Source: Anditalea andensis
Lineage (GTDB): Bacteria > Bacteroidota > Bacteroidia > Cytophagales > Cyclobacteriaceae
Length of the DNA stretch: 64,000 nucleotides
Direction: 5' to 3'
NCBI RefSeq assembly: GCF_000714815.1
Contig: NZ_JMIH01000018.1
Location: forward strand, 1 to 64,000
Shown here: one piece after another, positions 28,387 to 38,900 of the stretch
Numbering within the stretch: the first letter of the stretch is position 1
Layout of the letters: each line of letters opens with the position of its first letter
Notes under the pieces: model-generated
Told to the model about the DNA's origin: nothing
The model's input: the letters and a program-made list of their open reading frames with translations, nothing else
The model's database searches: none
Position numbers and translations under genes: made by a program

Positions 28387-29898
28387 TTAATAACCGGGAT
28401 TTTGATCCGCATTTGTCAAAGCTGCGTTATTGTCTATTTCAGAAAATGGCAAAGGCATCAGATCATGGTGGGTCCTGTAATTAACTATCGGTTCACTTGC
28501 CAAAAATCCTAATCTTCTCCATCTACGGATATCCCTGTTTCTTACCTGCTCTCCTGCCAATTCCACCCTTCTCTCATGTTGGATAGCTATTCTCATCTGC
28601 TGTTGAGTGCCAACTGGATATTGCGCTGTGGGGTAAGGAGGCATGGCCACATCTGGCCTTTCTCTGGTGGCATTTAAATAAGGTAAAGCTCCTGCAGTAT
28701 TGCCCATTTCATTTTCTACTTCGGCCATCATCAACAATACATCTGCATAACGGATCACCCTAAAATTGATACCCGACTGCATATTCTCATCACTCTGCTT
28801 ATAGATCATGGTATATTTCCTCCAGCTTGGTCTTTCCGTGTCATCAATGGAAACCACATTTTGGCCATTGTTATAGGTGTCCCCTACTCTATAGAAATTG
28901 TATGAAAACCTAGGATCATCTTTAGCGGCACCTGTGGCCACTCTTTCAAAGGCATTAACTAAAGAAGTGTTGGGTATAAGGTTTCTCCAAGCCACCGGGC
29001 TATATTCCTGACCGCGCAATGTCGTAAAAGACATACCTGAACCATCTCCGTCCCATACATTGGCATCTCCATGTTCCCTTGTCATTTGGACTTCAAATAA
29101 GGATTCCATATTGTTCTCATTCTCCTCTTGGAAGTTGTCAAGATACCGGTTTACCAGATTATATTGACCTGAACTGATAATTTCTTCCAGTAGTGGTCTA
29201 GCGGCTGCAAAATCCCCTCTAAACATGTGCACCCTTGCCAACATGGCCAGAGCAGCTGATCGGGTAGCTCTACCTCTATCGGCACTGCCATATTCATTTT
29301 TTTCGGGTAGTCTATTGGCCGCTTCTGTAAGATCACTGATCATAAGCTGAAAAGTTTCTTCTTCAGATGATCTCGGTACTGCACTATTAACAGATGTTGC
29401 CATTTCTGTCATGATAGGTACACCTCCCCACATAGAGCCCAATTCATAATATGCCCAACCACGGAGAAAATAAGCTTCTCCTATTAATCTGCTTCTCAAC
29501 GCTTCAGTAATCTCTTCAGTAGCATTATCGGCATAGTTGATTACGATATTTGCTCTATGGATTACCCTGTACCATCCTCTCCAATTGGATACGATAACGG
29601 GGTTGGAAGGATCAAGGGCCCCCTGGACAATCTGGTTTCGATGGGCTTCTAACTGTCCCCCACCTGACTGTACATCATCAGACAGCATATCATGAAAGAA
29701 AAAGTATTCCCTTATATAAAGATCTAAACCCTGCAAAGCAGAATAGATGGCATTTACCCCTGCTTCTAATTGGGGACCTGAAACGAAAAAGGTTTCCACT
29801 GAAAGCTGATTTGGGTTTATGGGTTCCAGTTTTTCTTCATCACAGGAAACCATCCCAATCAGCAGTAATGTAGCTGTAAATATTATTTTGGATTTCAT
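28387..29898 (-). CDS. SusD/RagB-family nutrient-binding lipoprotein
   Basis: SusD proteins are outer-surface lipoproteins that cap a SusC channel and bind the glycan or peptide to be imported. The 503-residue protein has a signal peptide with lipobox (LLLIGMVSC, Cys near residue 19), the N-terminal LEPINPNQLSVETFF block, and helical TPR-like stretches such as LIGEAYFLRGWAYYELG. The C-terminal RERRVELAGE-like segment is present as HERRVELAGEQVRNRDIRRW. It lies 31 bases after susC in the same direction. Its ligand is unknown, since no hydrolase is in the locus. Confidence 0.95.
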   Translation of the reverse strand: MKSKIIFTATLLLIGMVSCDEEKLEPINPNQLSVETFFVSGPQLEAGVNAIYSALQGLDLYIREYFFFHDMLSDDVQSGGGQLEAHRNQIVQGALDPSNPVIVSNWRGWYRVIHRANIVINYADNATEEITEALRSRLIGEAYFLRGWAYYELGSMWGGVPIMTEMATSVNSAVPRSSEEETFQLMISDLTEAANRLPEKNEYGSADRGRATRSAALAMLARVHMFRGDFAAARPLLEEIISSGQYNLVNRYLDNFQEENENNMESLFEVQMTREHGDANVWDGDGSGMSFTTLRGQEYSPVAWRNLIPNTSLVNAFERVATGAAKDDPRFSYNFYRVGDTYNNGQNVVSIDDTERPSWRKYTMIYKQSDENMQSGINFRVIRYADVLLMMAEVENEMGNTAGALPYLNATRERPDVAMPPYPTAQYPVGTQQQMRIAIQHERRVELAGEQVRNRDIRRWRRLGFLASEPIVNYRTHHDLMPLPFSEIDNNAALTNADQNPGY

Positions 29899-29929
29899 TG
29901 TATATATACTTTATGCTTTTTTGATTGGA

Positions 29930-32900
29930 TTAGAAAGTCACTTGAATGCCGCCAATAAATGTTCTGGCAGCCGGATATTGACCGAAGTCTATTCCCAGTC
30001 CCAATGTAGTATCTATGTCCTGACCAGCCGCTATTTCAGGATCATATCCGGTATAGTTAGTAAATGTGAGTAGATTCTGTCCGGATACGTATATTCTTAC
30101 ATTAGAGATAGATCCATTGCTAGCCCTTTGTAACACATTGGTGGGTAATGTATACCCAATGCTCATATTTTTTAATCTTAGATAAGAACCATCTTCTATC
30201 CATCTGGAACTTGCACGGGCATTTCTATTAGGATCACCATTTATCGCTCTAGGTACTTCTGTATTGGTATTTCCAGGAGTCCAACGATCCAATACCACAT
30301 CACTGGCATTAAACAATCTGGTCATCCCTTCAGTATGGAATCTCAACAGATTAAATATTTCATTTCCCTGAACCCCTTGCCAAAACATAGATAAGTCAAA
30401 ATTTCTATAATTGGCAGACAAGTTTAAACCATAAGTGAAATCAGGTAGATAATGCCCAAGATAAGTTCTGTCAGAAGCATTGATAACACCATCCCCATTA
30501 ACATCAGTAAAACGAAGGTCTCCTGCTGCTGTATGGGTAGTAGGATCATAACCCTCACGGATACCATCATCATTAAGTTCAGGTAAATTCTGAACTGGGG
30601 CTGTCAGGGCTTCTTCATTACTCTGGAAAATGCCTTCTACATTCCAACCATAGAAATATCCGATCGGACGTCCAGCCTGGGTAAATGTCAAAGGATCACC
30701 CTGAAATTCAGGACCGAATATGGTATTTCCTGTACCTAGAGAAAGCAGCTCATTTTTTACCAAACCTATGTTACCATCAATGGCAAATTGAAAATCTCCG
30801 GTATATTTCCTATAACCTAAAGCTAATTCTACCCCTCTGTTCGAAACAGTTCCTACATTGGCTACCGGTGCTCCGTCATATCCCAAAGATGGGGGAACAG
30901 GAACTCCTAGTATCATGCCTTCGGTACGGTTGTCAAACCATTCAAAAGAGAGATTAAAATTATCGTTAAACAAGCCCAAATCGAATCCTATATTCTTCAT
31001 GATGGTGGTTTCCCATCTTAAATCTGTATTAGCCAAAGTAGATATAGTACTTCCTGGTTCTAAGCTACCGCTGAAAGGATAGAAAAAATTGCTGTTTATA
31101 GTAGCCTGATACACGTAATTTCCTATTTGGTCATTTCCGGTTTCTCCATAACTGGCCCTTAATTTCAGATCACTGATAGCTGTAACTGATTGCAGGAATG
31201 GCTCCTCACTGATTCTCCATCCGGCAGATACCGAAGGGAATGTTCCCCACTTATTATTTGGGCCAAATCGCGATCCTCCATCTCTTCTTACAGAAGCGCT
31301 GAATAAGTACTTTTGATTATAGTCATAATTAACACGAGCCAAATAGGAAATCAGTGCGTATTCCACCCTTGAACTGTTGGAAGTTTGGTTTTGAACCCCC
31401 TGCAGTTCCCTGATTTCATTGGTAAGAAAATTCTGGCCACCACCAGCTAACGTAGTGCTTAAGAATGTCTGCTGTTCTACTACACCCAACACATCAAAAT
31501 TATGATTATTTATAGATTTGCTATAAGAAAGCTGATTAGAGATAAGCGGTGAGAAGAAGTTGAACCTATTTTGGTTAATCACAGCAAACGGCTGTATGTG
31601 AAAGTCTCCTGACCTGTATCTAGGTGTGTACTCGTTAGTAGTACCCATTGCTAGATCAGTACCTACCAAAAATCTGTATCGTAAGCCTTCAAGAATGTCC
31701 ACATTCAAATATGCTGTTCCCAAAATTTTGTATTCCTGGGTATTATTTGTCCTTAAGGTTACTTGTTGTACCGGGTTTTCAGGATCAGAACCATCCACAT
31801 TGTCAGGTGTCCTGAATCCACCCAATCTGCTCTCATCTCTCACAGGTAGATAGGGTATACTTTTGACCATATGTTCCATCTGTGTTCTACCGCCGGTCAT
31901 AGGCTCATTATTTCTATTGGAATAACCTATGGTTAAGGTTTGACCTACAGTCACCCTGTTGCTGATCTTAATTTCTGTATTACTTCTGAATGAAAACCTT
32001 TCAAAATCTGTCCCCAGCATGATCCCTTCCTGTCCAAAATAACCTGCTGAAATGTTATATATGACATTTTCTGAACCTCCGGAAACGCCTACATTATGGT
32101 CCTGTATTATAGCTGACCTAAACATTTCATTTTGCCAGTCAGTTTCTACATTGGCAAGTTCACCCAAATTACCAAATCGTTGTGGGGGTGAACTCCCCGC
32201 ATTGGTCAGCAGGTCCCTTCCGAAATCCAAATATTGGTCCCTTCTCAACAAATCCAATTGTCTCCATGCACTCTGCGTTCCTACATAAGAATCAACTGTC
32301 ACTACAGGTTTGCCAACCCTACCTTTTTTGGTAGTGACTAATATCACCCCATTAGCAGCCCTTGATCCATATATTGCAGCTGCGGAGGCATCTTTTAATA
32401 CTTCAATAGACTCAATATCAGCAGGGTTTATAAGGTTAAGACCACCGGCAGGCACGCCATCTATGACATATAATGGATCGTTGTTTCCTACAGTACCTAC
32501 GCCCCTTATCCTGACCACAGGATTACCGCCTGGACTACCAGGATTGGTAACCTGCACACCAGCAGCCCTTCCCTGAATGGCAGAAGCCAAGTTAGGTACC
32601 GGAAGCTCCCGGATAGTTTCAGAAGATATAGAAGTAATCGCACTGGTTACCGTAGCTCTTTCCTGGGTACCATAGCCTACTACCACCACCTCTGATAGTG
32701 AAGATAAATCTGGATTGAGTGAGACATTGAGCGAAGTAGAATTGCCTACTGTAACCTCACGTGGGCTATACCCAATAAAGGAAAATTGTAACACAGCATT
32801 AGATGACGGTACAGTAAGGGTAAAATTACCATCGAGGTCTGTCGCAGTACCGGTGGAAGTGCCTTTAACACGGATGTTCACCCCGGGAAGTGTTTCTTTG

Positions 32901-33061
32901 GTATCGGTATCTATGACGGTGCCTGATACTGTAAAGGGTTGATTGTTTGCCTGAGCCATTACGCTTAGAGGAAGCAATAACTGCCATAAAATGAGTAGAA
33001 ACATCATACAGGAATAAAATTTCCATGTGTTTCTTAATTTTGGGTAAATTGTTTTAAACAT
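29930..33061 (-). CDS. SusC/RagA-family TonB-linked outer-membrane transporter
   Basis: The 1043-residue protein imports a ligand captured by SusD, powered by TonB. After a signal peptide (cleavage near VMAQ) it has a carboxypeptidase-like regulatory domain (FTVSGTVIDTDTKETLPGVN, about 42-120). The plug has the SusC signature VVVGYGTQERATVTSAI, the plug helix GVQVTNPGSPGGNPVVRIRG and DPLYVIDGVP. A long beta-barrel follows and ends in VTF. The order and length are standard. An 856-base divergent spacer separates it from the zinc-ribbon sensor gene, a candidate regulator. Confidence 0.96.
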   Translation of the reverse strand: MFKTIYPKLRNTWKFYSCMMFLLILWQLLLPLSVMAQANNQPFTVSGTVIDTDTKETLPGVNIRVKGTSTGTATDLDGNFTLTVPSSNAVLQFSFIGYSPREVTVGNSTSLNVSLNPDLSSLSEVVVVGYGTQERATVTSAITSISSETIRELPVPNLASAIQGRAAGVQVTNPGSPGGNPVVRIRGVGTVGNNDPLYVIDGVPAGGLNLINPADIESIEVLKDASAAAIYGSRAANGVILVTTKKGRVGKPVVTVDSYVGTQSAWRQLDLLRRDQYLDFGRDLLTNAGSSPPQRFGNLGELANVETDWQNEMFRSAIIQDHNVGVSGGSENVIYNISAGYFGQEGIMLGTDFERFSFRSNTEIKISNRVTVGQTLTIGYSNRNNEPMTGGRTQMEHMVKSIPYLPVRDESRLGGFRTPDNVDGSDPENPVQQVTLRTNNTQEYKILGTAYLNVDILEGLRYRFLVGTDLAMGTTNEYTPRYRSGDFHIQPFAVINQNRFNFFSPLISNQLSYSKSINNHNFDVLGVVEQQTFLSTTLAGGGQNFLTNEIRELQGVQNQTSNSSRVEYALISYLARVNYDYNQKYLFSASVRRDGGSRFGPNNKWGTFPSVSAGWRISEEPFLQSVTAISDLKLRASYGETGNDQIGNYVYQATINSNFFYPFSGSLEPGSTISTLANTDLRWETTIMKNIGFDLGLFNDNFNLSFEWFDNRTEGMILGVPVPPSLGYDGAPVANVGTVSNRGVELALGYRKYTGDFQFAIDGNIGLVKNELLSLGTGNTIFGPEFQGDPLTFTQAGRPIGYFYGWNVEGIFQSNEEALTAPVQNLPELNDDGIREGYDPTTHTAAGDLRFTDVNGDGVINASDRTYLGHYLPDFTYGLNLSANYRNFDLSMFWQGVQGNEIFNLLRFHTEGMTRLFNASDVVLDRWTPGNTNTEVPRAINGDPNRNARASSRWIEDGSYLRLKNMSIGYTLPTNVLQRASNGSISNVRIYVSGQNLLTFTNYTGYDPEIAAGQDIDTTLGLGIDFGQYPAARTFIGGIQVTF

Positions 33062-33917
33062 ACAGTTTTATTTATTATTAAATATACATAGGTTAATTAG
33101 TTTAGATTTTATAATACAGAGCGATAAAATGTAGACTGTTATCAAGCTATAAAAAATAGCTACATCAACACACCTTCGTTTTTAGAAATTATTTTACTGT
33201 GAAACTCCCAAAAATAACGTCTATAGCCTTTCATGTAAAATATTAGATGTTTAAATTCCTCGTCTAACTTAGATAAAATAAATATGGTAGACAAGAGTGA
33301 AATCAGGTGTTTTCACCTCATTTTGGTAGTTTATTGCACTTAAATATCCTAATAATTTCTGTCCAAAAACTGTAAAAAACAATGAATATAGCCAAAAAAG
33401 GGTGTTTTTTATTTTAACTTAAAGTTACCTGTATTTTTTCTTATTGCGTTTAGATGAAATGTGAAAAATGCGCTGTTTTGGTCTTTAAATTTAAATTTCC
33501 ATCACTTAAATAAAACTACTGCCCAACCTTTCATAGAAATTTAATTAAATGTATTACCTTCAGTATAATTTCGAATGCACAACTTATTTTTATAATGTAT
33601 TATTGTAATATAGTGGTGTTACCAGGGAGTTTTATACTGCTAAAATTCCAATGATTTAATGGTGGTTATCAAGCAATGATAACCACTATTACTAACTATT
33701 TTATAAAACCTCTTAACAATTTTTCTCAGCAAATAATACCTAAAGATATATTTTACATTACAATAAGGAAAACATCAGTTGTGGTATAGGTAATAAAAAA
33801 AGAACTGAAGCGAAATAAGGTATCTCATCGAAAGGATGATTATCTAAATAGCTCAATATAGTTCACAATAGATATAAATATATTTACAATTGCATTTCCG
33901 TTCTATTTATTAACAAA
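33062..33917. promoter_or_regulatory. long divergent regulatory region with a 9-bp dyad
   Basis: This 856-base AT-rich spacer lies between susC (leftwards) and the zinc-ribbon sensor gene (rightwards). Its clearest element is a perfect inverted repeat at 33662-33686: GTGGTTATC, a 7-base loop AAGCAAT, then GATAACCAC. No T-tract follows on either strand, so an operator or RNA hairpin is more likely than a terminator. A weaker AAAAAA/TTTTTT hairpin lies near 33394-33410. No gene was seen. Confidence 0.55.
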
Positions 33918-35819
33918 GTGATTTATTCAAAACCCAATCTGATCCTATTATTGATATTATGCTGCTTCACCACTGGGAAAACAGTGGCCCAGATGACACC
34001 TACAGTAGTAAACTTAGATGAAGATGTTTCCTCCATTTCAGTCATTCAGATGATGGATTTTTATCTGGACACTACATCGGTTTATGACATTGATGATGTG
34101 GCAGCTCCCTCCTTTCAGGATCGTTTCCAAAAAATATCTGATCCTCATGTCATCTATGATTATTTAGATGCGGCATTATGGATGAGACTTACGGTAAACA
34201 ACCTTCAGGACAGCCATACCAAATCATGGTATTTTGAATCTTGGGGCTTTGATATTAAAAACATCTCATTTTACTTTCCTAACCCTGATGGAAGTTTTGC
34301 TGAATCCACTGCAGGATTTGACCTTCCTTTTGGTAAAAGAGATATTCATCATAAAAATTTCAACTACCTGTTAAATCTGCTTCCCTCAGAGAAAAAAACT
34401 TATTATATTAAAGTAAATAGGAATTATAACCAAGAATTTGTTTTTCATCTAAGGACCAATGAAAAATTCATCTCTCATTCCCTTAATGAATACCTGCTAT
34501 TAGGCATATACTATGGTGTATTGATATTGATTCTCATTTTCAACCTATATCTTTTTTTCAGCCTTAAGGATAGATTATATTTATATTTTGTTTGTTTGAT
34601 TTTGGCCTGCATATGGTTTTCTCTTGGCAGGGATGGATTCGGGTTTCAATACATATGGCCAAATACTCCCTGGATCAACAGGCTGACTAATGAAAACTTT
34701 ATAGAGTTCTTTATTATCCTGGCCACGCTCCTGTTTTCCAATAGATTTGTTCAGAAATATACTAAAAGTGATAAGGTAATCAAGTTCACCTATTGGGCTA
34801 TACTGGTCAAAATGGCTTTTTTCATCAATCAGCTATACTTTTTTGAACTGTACTACATCACTTACATTTCGATCACTATCCTTATATTATTGGTTCCTTT
34901 TTCTTTGGGACTGAGGTCCTTGGCAAAGGTAAACATCTATTCGTGGTCTTATATTATGGCTTATGGATGCCTGTTTTTGGTAATTATGTATTCCTATTCC
35001 AAAACCATAGATATTTTTGACAATCCGGTCTTGAACTGGTATTTTGTTTACCCGGTCATATTTCTCGAAATGGTATTATTTTCTTTCTCCATCTTCAGGC
35101 AAATCAAGTTTCTCCAGAATGAGTATATTGTAGCGAATAGGGAAAGGGCTTTGGCACTGGAAAAAAACAATCAGTTGACATTGGAGATGAACACCAAACT
35201 AAAAGAAAAGGTTAAGGCCAGAACAGAAGAAATAGAAGCTATGGCGGCAGATCTTGCCAGAAAAAACGTGGAGTTGCAGACTACCAACCTGAAACTCCAA
35301 GAACTGAATTCACAGGTTAGTCAGATGAACAAATATCTTGAAGAAAACAACCATAAACTTCAGGTAAATATGAAACAGGTGAACCAGGACATGGCATTGA
35401 TGAAGGGACTTGATTTTGAAGATTTCAAGAATGTATTCCCAGATAAAGACTCCTGCCTAAAATTCTTGTCCGAGCTTAAATGGAAGGAAAGGTATATTTG
35501 CAAAAAATGTGGATTTAACAAGTTTACCAATGGGCCTAATCATTCTAAGAGATGTAAGAGCTGTAATTATCTCGAATCACCTACTGTAGACACCCTATTT
35601 CATAAGGTTAAATTCCCTATCGAAAAAGCATTTTATATGCTTTATCTGTCCAATAGAAAAGACATAGAGCTTACAGCCACCGAACTTTCCGAAATCTTAG
35701 AACTGAGAAGGGAAACCTGCTGGACATTTAAAAATAAGATTGCCCTTGCTATGGAAAAAGTTGATCACAATATTGAATTGAATGGATGGGAATCTCTTGC
35801 ACTGGTACACCTGGAATAA
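33918..35819 (+). CDS. 7TMR-DISM membrane sensor fused to a transposase-like zinc ribbon and HTH
   Basis: The 633-residue protein has a signal peptide (about 1-25), a periplasmic 7TMR-DISMED2-type domain (about 40-165), seven hydrophobic helices (about 185-385) and a long coiled coil (about 395-510; LALEKNNQLTLEMNTKLKEK). Where a kinase would normally follow there is instead a zinc ribbon with Cys at 528, 531, 546 and 549 (YICKKCGF and RCKSCNY). After it comes SPTVDTLFHKVKFPIEKAFYML and a helix-turn-helix, ELTATELSEILELRRETCWTFKNKI. This tail matches the N-terminal DNA-binding part of IS1595-type transposases without their catalytic domain. The start is a GTG, the codon that gives a proper signal peptide. 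It is probably a membrane-tethered regulator of the divergent susCD genes (inference). Confidence 0.85.
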   Translation: MIYSKPNLILLLILCCFTTGKTVAQMTPTVVNLDEDVSSISVIQMMDFYLDTTSVYDIDDVAAPSFQDRFQKISDPHVIYDYLDAALWMRLTVNNLQDSHTKSWYFESWGFDIKNISFYFPNPDGSFAESTAGFDLPFGKRDIHHKNFNYLLNLLPSEKKTYYIKVNRNYNQEFVFHLRTNEKFISHSLNEYLLLGIYYGVLILILIFNLYLFFSLKDRLYLYFVCLILACIWFSLGRDGFGFQYIWPNTPWINRLTNENFIEFFIILATLLFSNRFVQKYTKSDKVIKFTYWAILVKMAFFINQLYFFELYYITYISITILILLVPFSLGLRSLAKVNIYSWSYIMAYGCLFLVIMYSYSKTIDIFDNPVLNWYFVYPVIFLEMVLFSFSIFRQIKFLQNEYIVANRERALALEKNNQLTLEMNTKLKEKVKARTEEIEAMAADLARKNVELQTTNLKLQELNSQVSQMNKYLEENNHKLQVNMKQVNQDMALMKGLDFEDFKNVFPDKDSCLKFLSELKWKERYICKKCGFNKFTNGPNHSKRCKSCNYLESPTVDTLFHKVKFPIEKAFYMLYLSNRKDIELTATELSEILELRRETCWTFKNKIALAMEKVDHNIELNGWESLALVHLE

Positions 35820-35906
35820 TTAAATAGTCATATCATGCATACCACGTTATAATTTACTACTTTAACCTTAAATAGACAGTCAAATTACTTTCAATAAATC
35901 CAACCT

Positions 35907-38900
35907 ATGAGAACCTTAAATTATTTGACGAGAAGCATATTGTACTGTTTCTCAGTGATGCTCTTCATTACAGCCTGTAATGATAAAAGAAGCGATGAAC
36001 CCCGAGTACTGGTTTTCAGCAAAACTGCTGGCTTTTATCATGAGTCTATTCCGGAAGGCATAGCTGCTATCCAAAAGCTTGGAAATGAGCATGGTTTTCA
36101 AGTAGATACCACTACCAGAGCAGAGATGTTTACCGAAGAAAATTTAATGCAGTATGCTGCGGTGATCTGGCTCAGTACCACGGGAGATGTGTTGAACCAT
36201 GTGCAGGAAGCGGACTTTGAGCGGTATATACAGTCAGGAGGCGGTTATGTGGGCATTCATGCTGCTACTGATACAGAGTACGGGTGGGGATGGTATGGCA
36301 GATTAGCAGGTGCTCAGTTTCTTAACCACCCAGGCATGGGTGATCCGCATCCCAATGTTCAGGATGGCACTATTAATGTTACCGACAGGAATCACCCATC
36401 TACCCAATTTCTGCCAGAATCCTGGGACAGAAGAGACGAGTGGTACAGTTTCAAGAAATTAAATCCCAATGTCAATGTTCTGATGTATTTGGATGAAGAA
36501 AGTTATCAAGGTGGGCATAAAATGGGAGAACATCCGCTCGCCTGGTATCATGAATATGATGGCGGAAGGGCTTTTTACACAGGAGGAGGTCATACGCGGG
36601 AATCATATCAGGAGGAATTATTTTTAGAGCATATCCTTGAAGGAATCAAGTATGCCATAGGTGATAACCATAAACCAAATTTTAATAAAGCCACCACGCA
36701 GAGAGTACCCGAAGAAAACCGTTTTGAAAAGATACAGCTATCATTGGGAGAATTTACCGAACCTACAGAAATGACCATATTGCCCAATCTGGATATTCTA
36801 ATTGCCCAGAGAAGAGGTGAAATATTGCTTTACAAGCAAGGCGATACTACCGTTCGCGAAGTGGCCAAACTGGATGTGTTTTGGAAAGCTGAAGTACCGG
36901 GAGTAAATGCAGAGGAAGGGCTTATGGGATTACAAAAAGATCCTAATTTTAAAAACAACCATTATGTTTTTGCTTTTTATGCGCCTTCCGGTTCCGAAGA
37001 AATCAACAGGCTTTCACGGTTTACTTTTGCAAATGATGAATTCGACCTTAGCTCGGAAAAAGTAATACTGGAATTCTATTCTCAGAGAAATATCTGTTGC
37101 CATACAGGGGGATCAATAGCATTTGATAAGGACGGCTTACTTTATCTTTCTACAGGAGACAACTCTACCCCTTTTGACCAACCTACGGGAAAATTTGTAA
37201 ACAGAGGCTTTGCACCTTTAGATGACCGGCCTGGATTCAAACAGTTTGATGCCCGGAGAAGCGCTGGAAACTCAAATGATCTCAGGGGAAAAATTCTTAG
37301 GATAAAAGTAAACGAAGACGGTTCTTATGATATACCGGAAGGTAACCTCTATCCCAAAGGCACAGATAAAACAAGACCGGAAATTTATATACAAGGCAAC
37401 AGAAACCCTTACCGAATAAGTATAGATCAGAAAACAGGCTATTTATATTGGGGCGAAGTGGGTCCTGACGCCAATTCAGATAGTTTGCAAACCCGGGGCC
37501 CCAGAGGATATGATGAAGTCAATCAAGCCAGGGCAGCGGGAAATTATGGTTGGCCGTTCTTCGTGGCGAATAATCTTGCCTATGTTGAGTATGATTATGG
37601 AAGCGGGGAGTCTGGAAGAACTTTTGATGCTGCTGCACCAAGGAATGATTCCCCCCATAATACCGGTCTCACTGAATTGCCCGAAGCCCAGCCGGCATTT
37701 ATCTGGTATCCTTATGGTGCTTCTGCTGAATTTCCACAGGTAGGAACAGGTGGAAGAAATTCCATGACCGGACCAGTATATTATTCTGACATGTATACTA
37801 AAGACTCTCGGTACCCATCATATTATGATGGAAAGTTATTTATATACGACTGGGTGAGGGGTTGGATCAAAGCTGTGACCATGACTGCAGATGGTGATTT
37901 TGACAAGATGGAACCTTTCATGTCCACTACCAAATTCAATGCACTCATGGATATGGAAGTAGGACCAGATGGTAAACTGTATATATTAGAATATGGAAAC
38001 GGCTGGTTTACCAAAAATCCCGACTCCGGACTTTTCAGAATAGATTTCAATGATGGAAACCGGTCCCCGATAGTAGGAAACATCCAGGTGGATAAAACTT
38101 CCGGCAGTTTACCCTTTACAGCTGTCTTTACCGTGGATGCCAGTGACCCGGAACAGGATCCTTTAACTTACAAATGGGATTTGGGCAATGGTGAAACGGT
38201 AACAACACAGGAGCCCATGCTGGAATATACCTTTGAGGAAGCCGGTGACTATGATGTAAAGGTCCAAGTATCAGATCCGGAAAATCTCACCGCTACCAGT
38301 GGTGTAGCCTCAGTATATGCCGGTAATATCGCTCCGGAGGTTACGATTAACATCCAGGGTAACCAGTCATTTTATTTCCCGGGAGAAAAGGTTTCTTATG
38401 AGGTAAGCGTGTCGGATCCTGATGATGCGGATGCTGCAGGTGACCTGTCTTCACTCTATATAAGTGCCGATTATATATCAGGAATGGATCAGGCTGAGGC
38501 ATCCCAGGGACATCTTGTCATGACGGAAGCCATGATGGGCAAAAGTATTATGAGCTCGCTTACCTGCAAATCCTGTCACAAGGAAGATGAAACTTCTATA
38601 GGTCCCTCCTACACAGATGTAGCACGACGCTACAGAAGAAATCCCGAAGCTACAGCCTATCTGGTAAATAAAATACAGCAAGGCGGTGGAGGTGTATGGG
38701 GCGAAACGGTCATGCCTGCCAATCCTGAACTTAAATTTGAAGATGGAAGGAAAATAGTTGCCTATATATTATCATTGGCCGGTGGTGTGAATGAAGAAAA
38801 ACCTTCTATGCCCTCAAAAGGCAAGGTAGATCCTACAGCAGGAAAGGCCATTTCAGAAAGCGGTTTACTGGTGCTATCTGCAAGTTATACCGATCGTGGA

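Noticed and set aside
24605-33061. Long plus-strand frames opposite the FG-GAP, susD and susC genes
   Set aside because: They are antisense shadows of strong reverse-strand genes, low in family resemblance and without ribosome sites.
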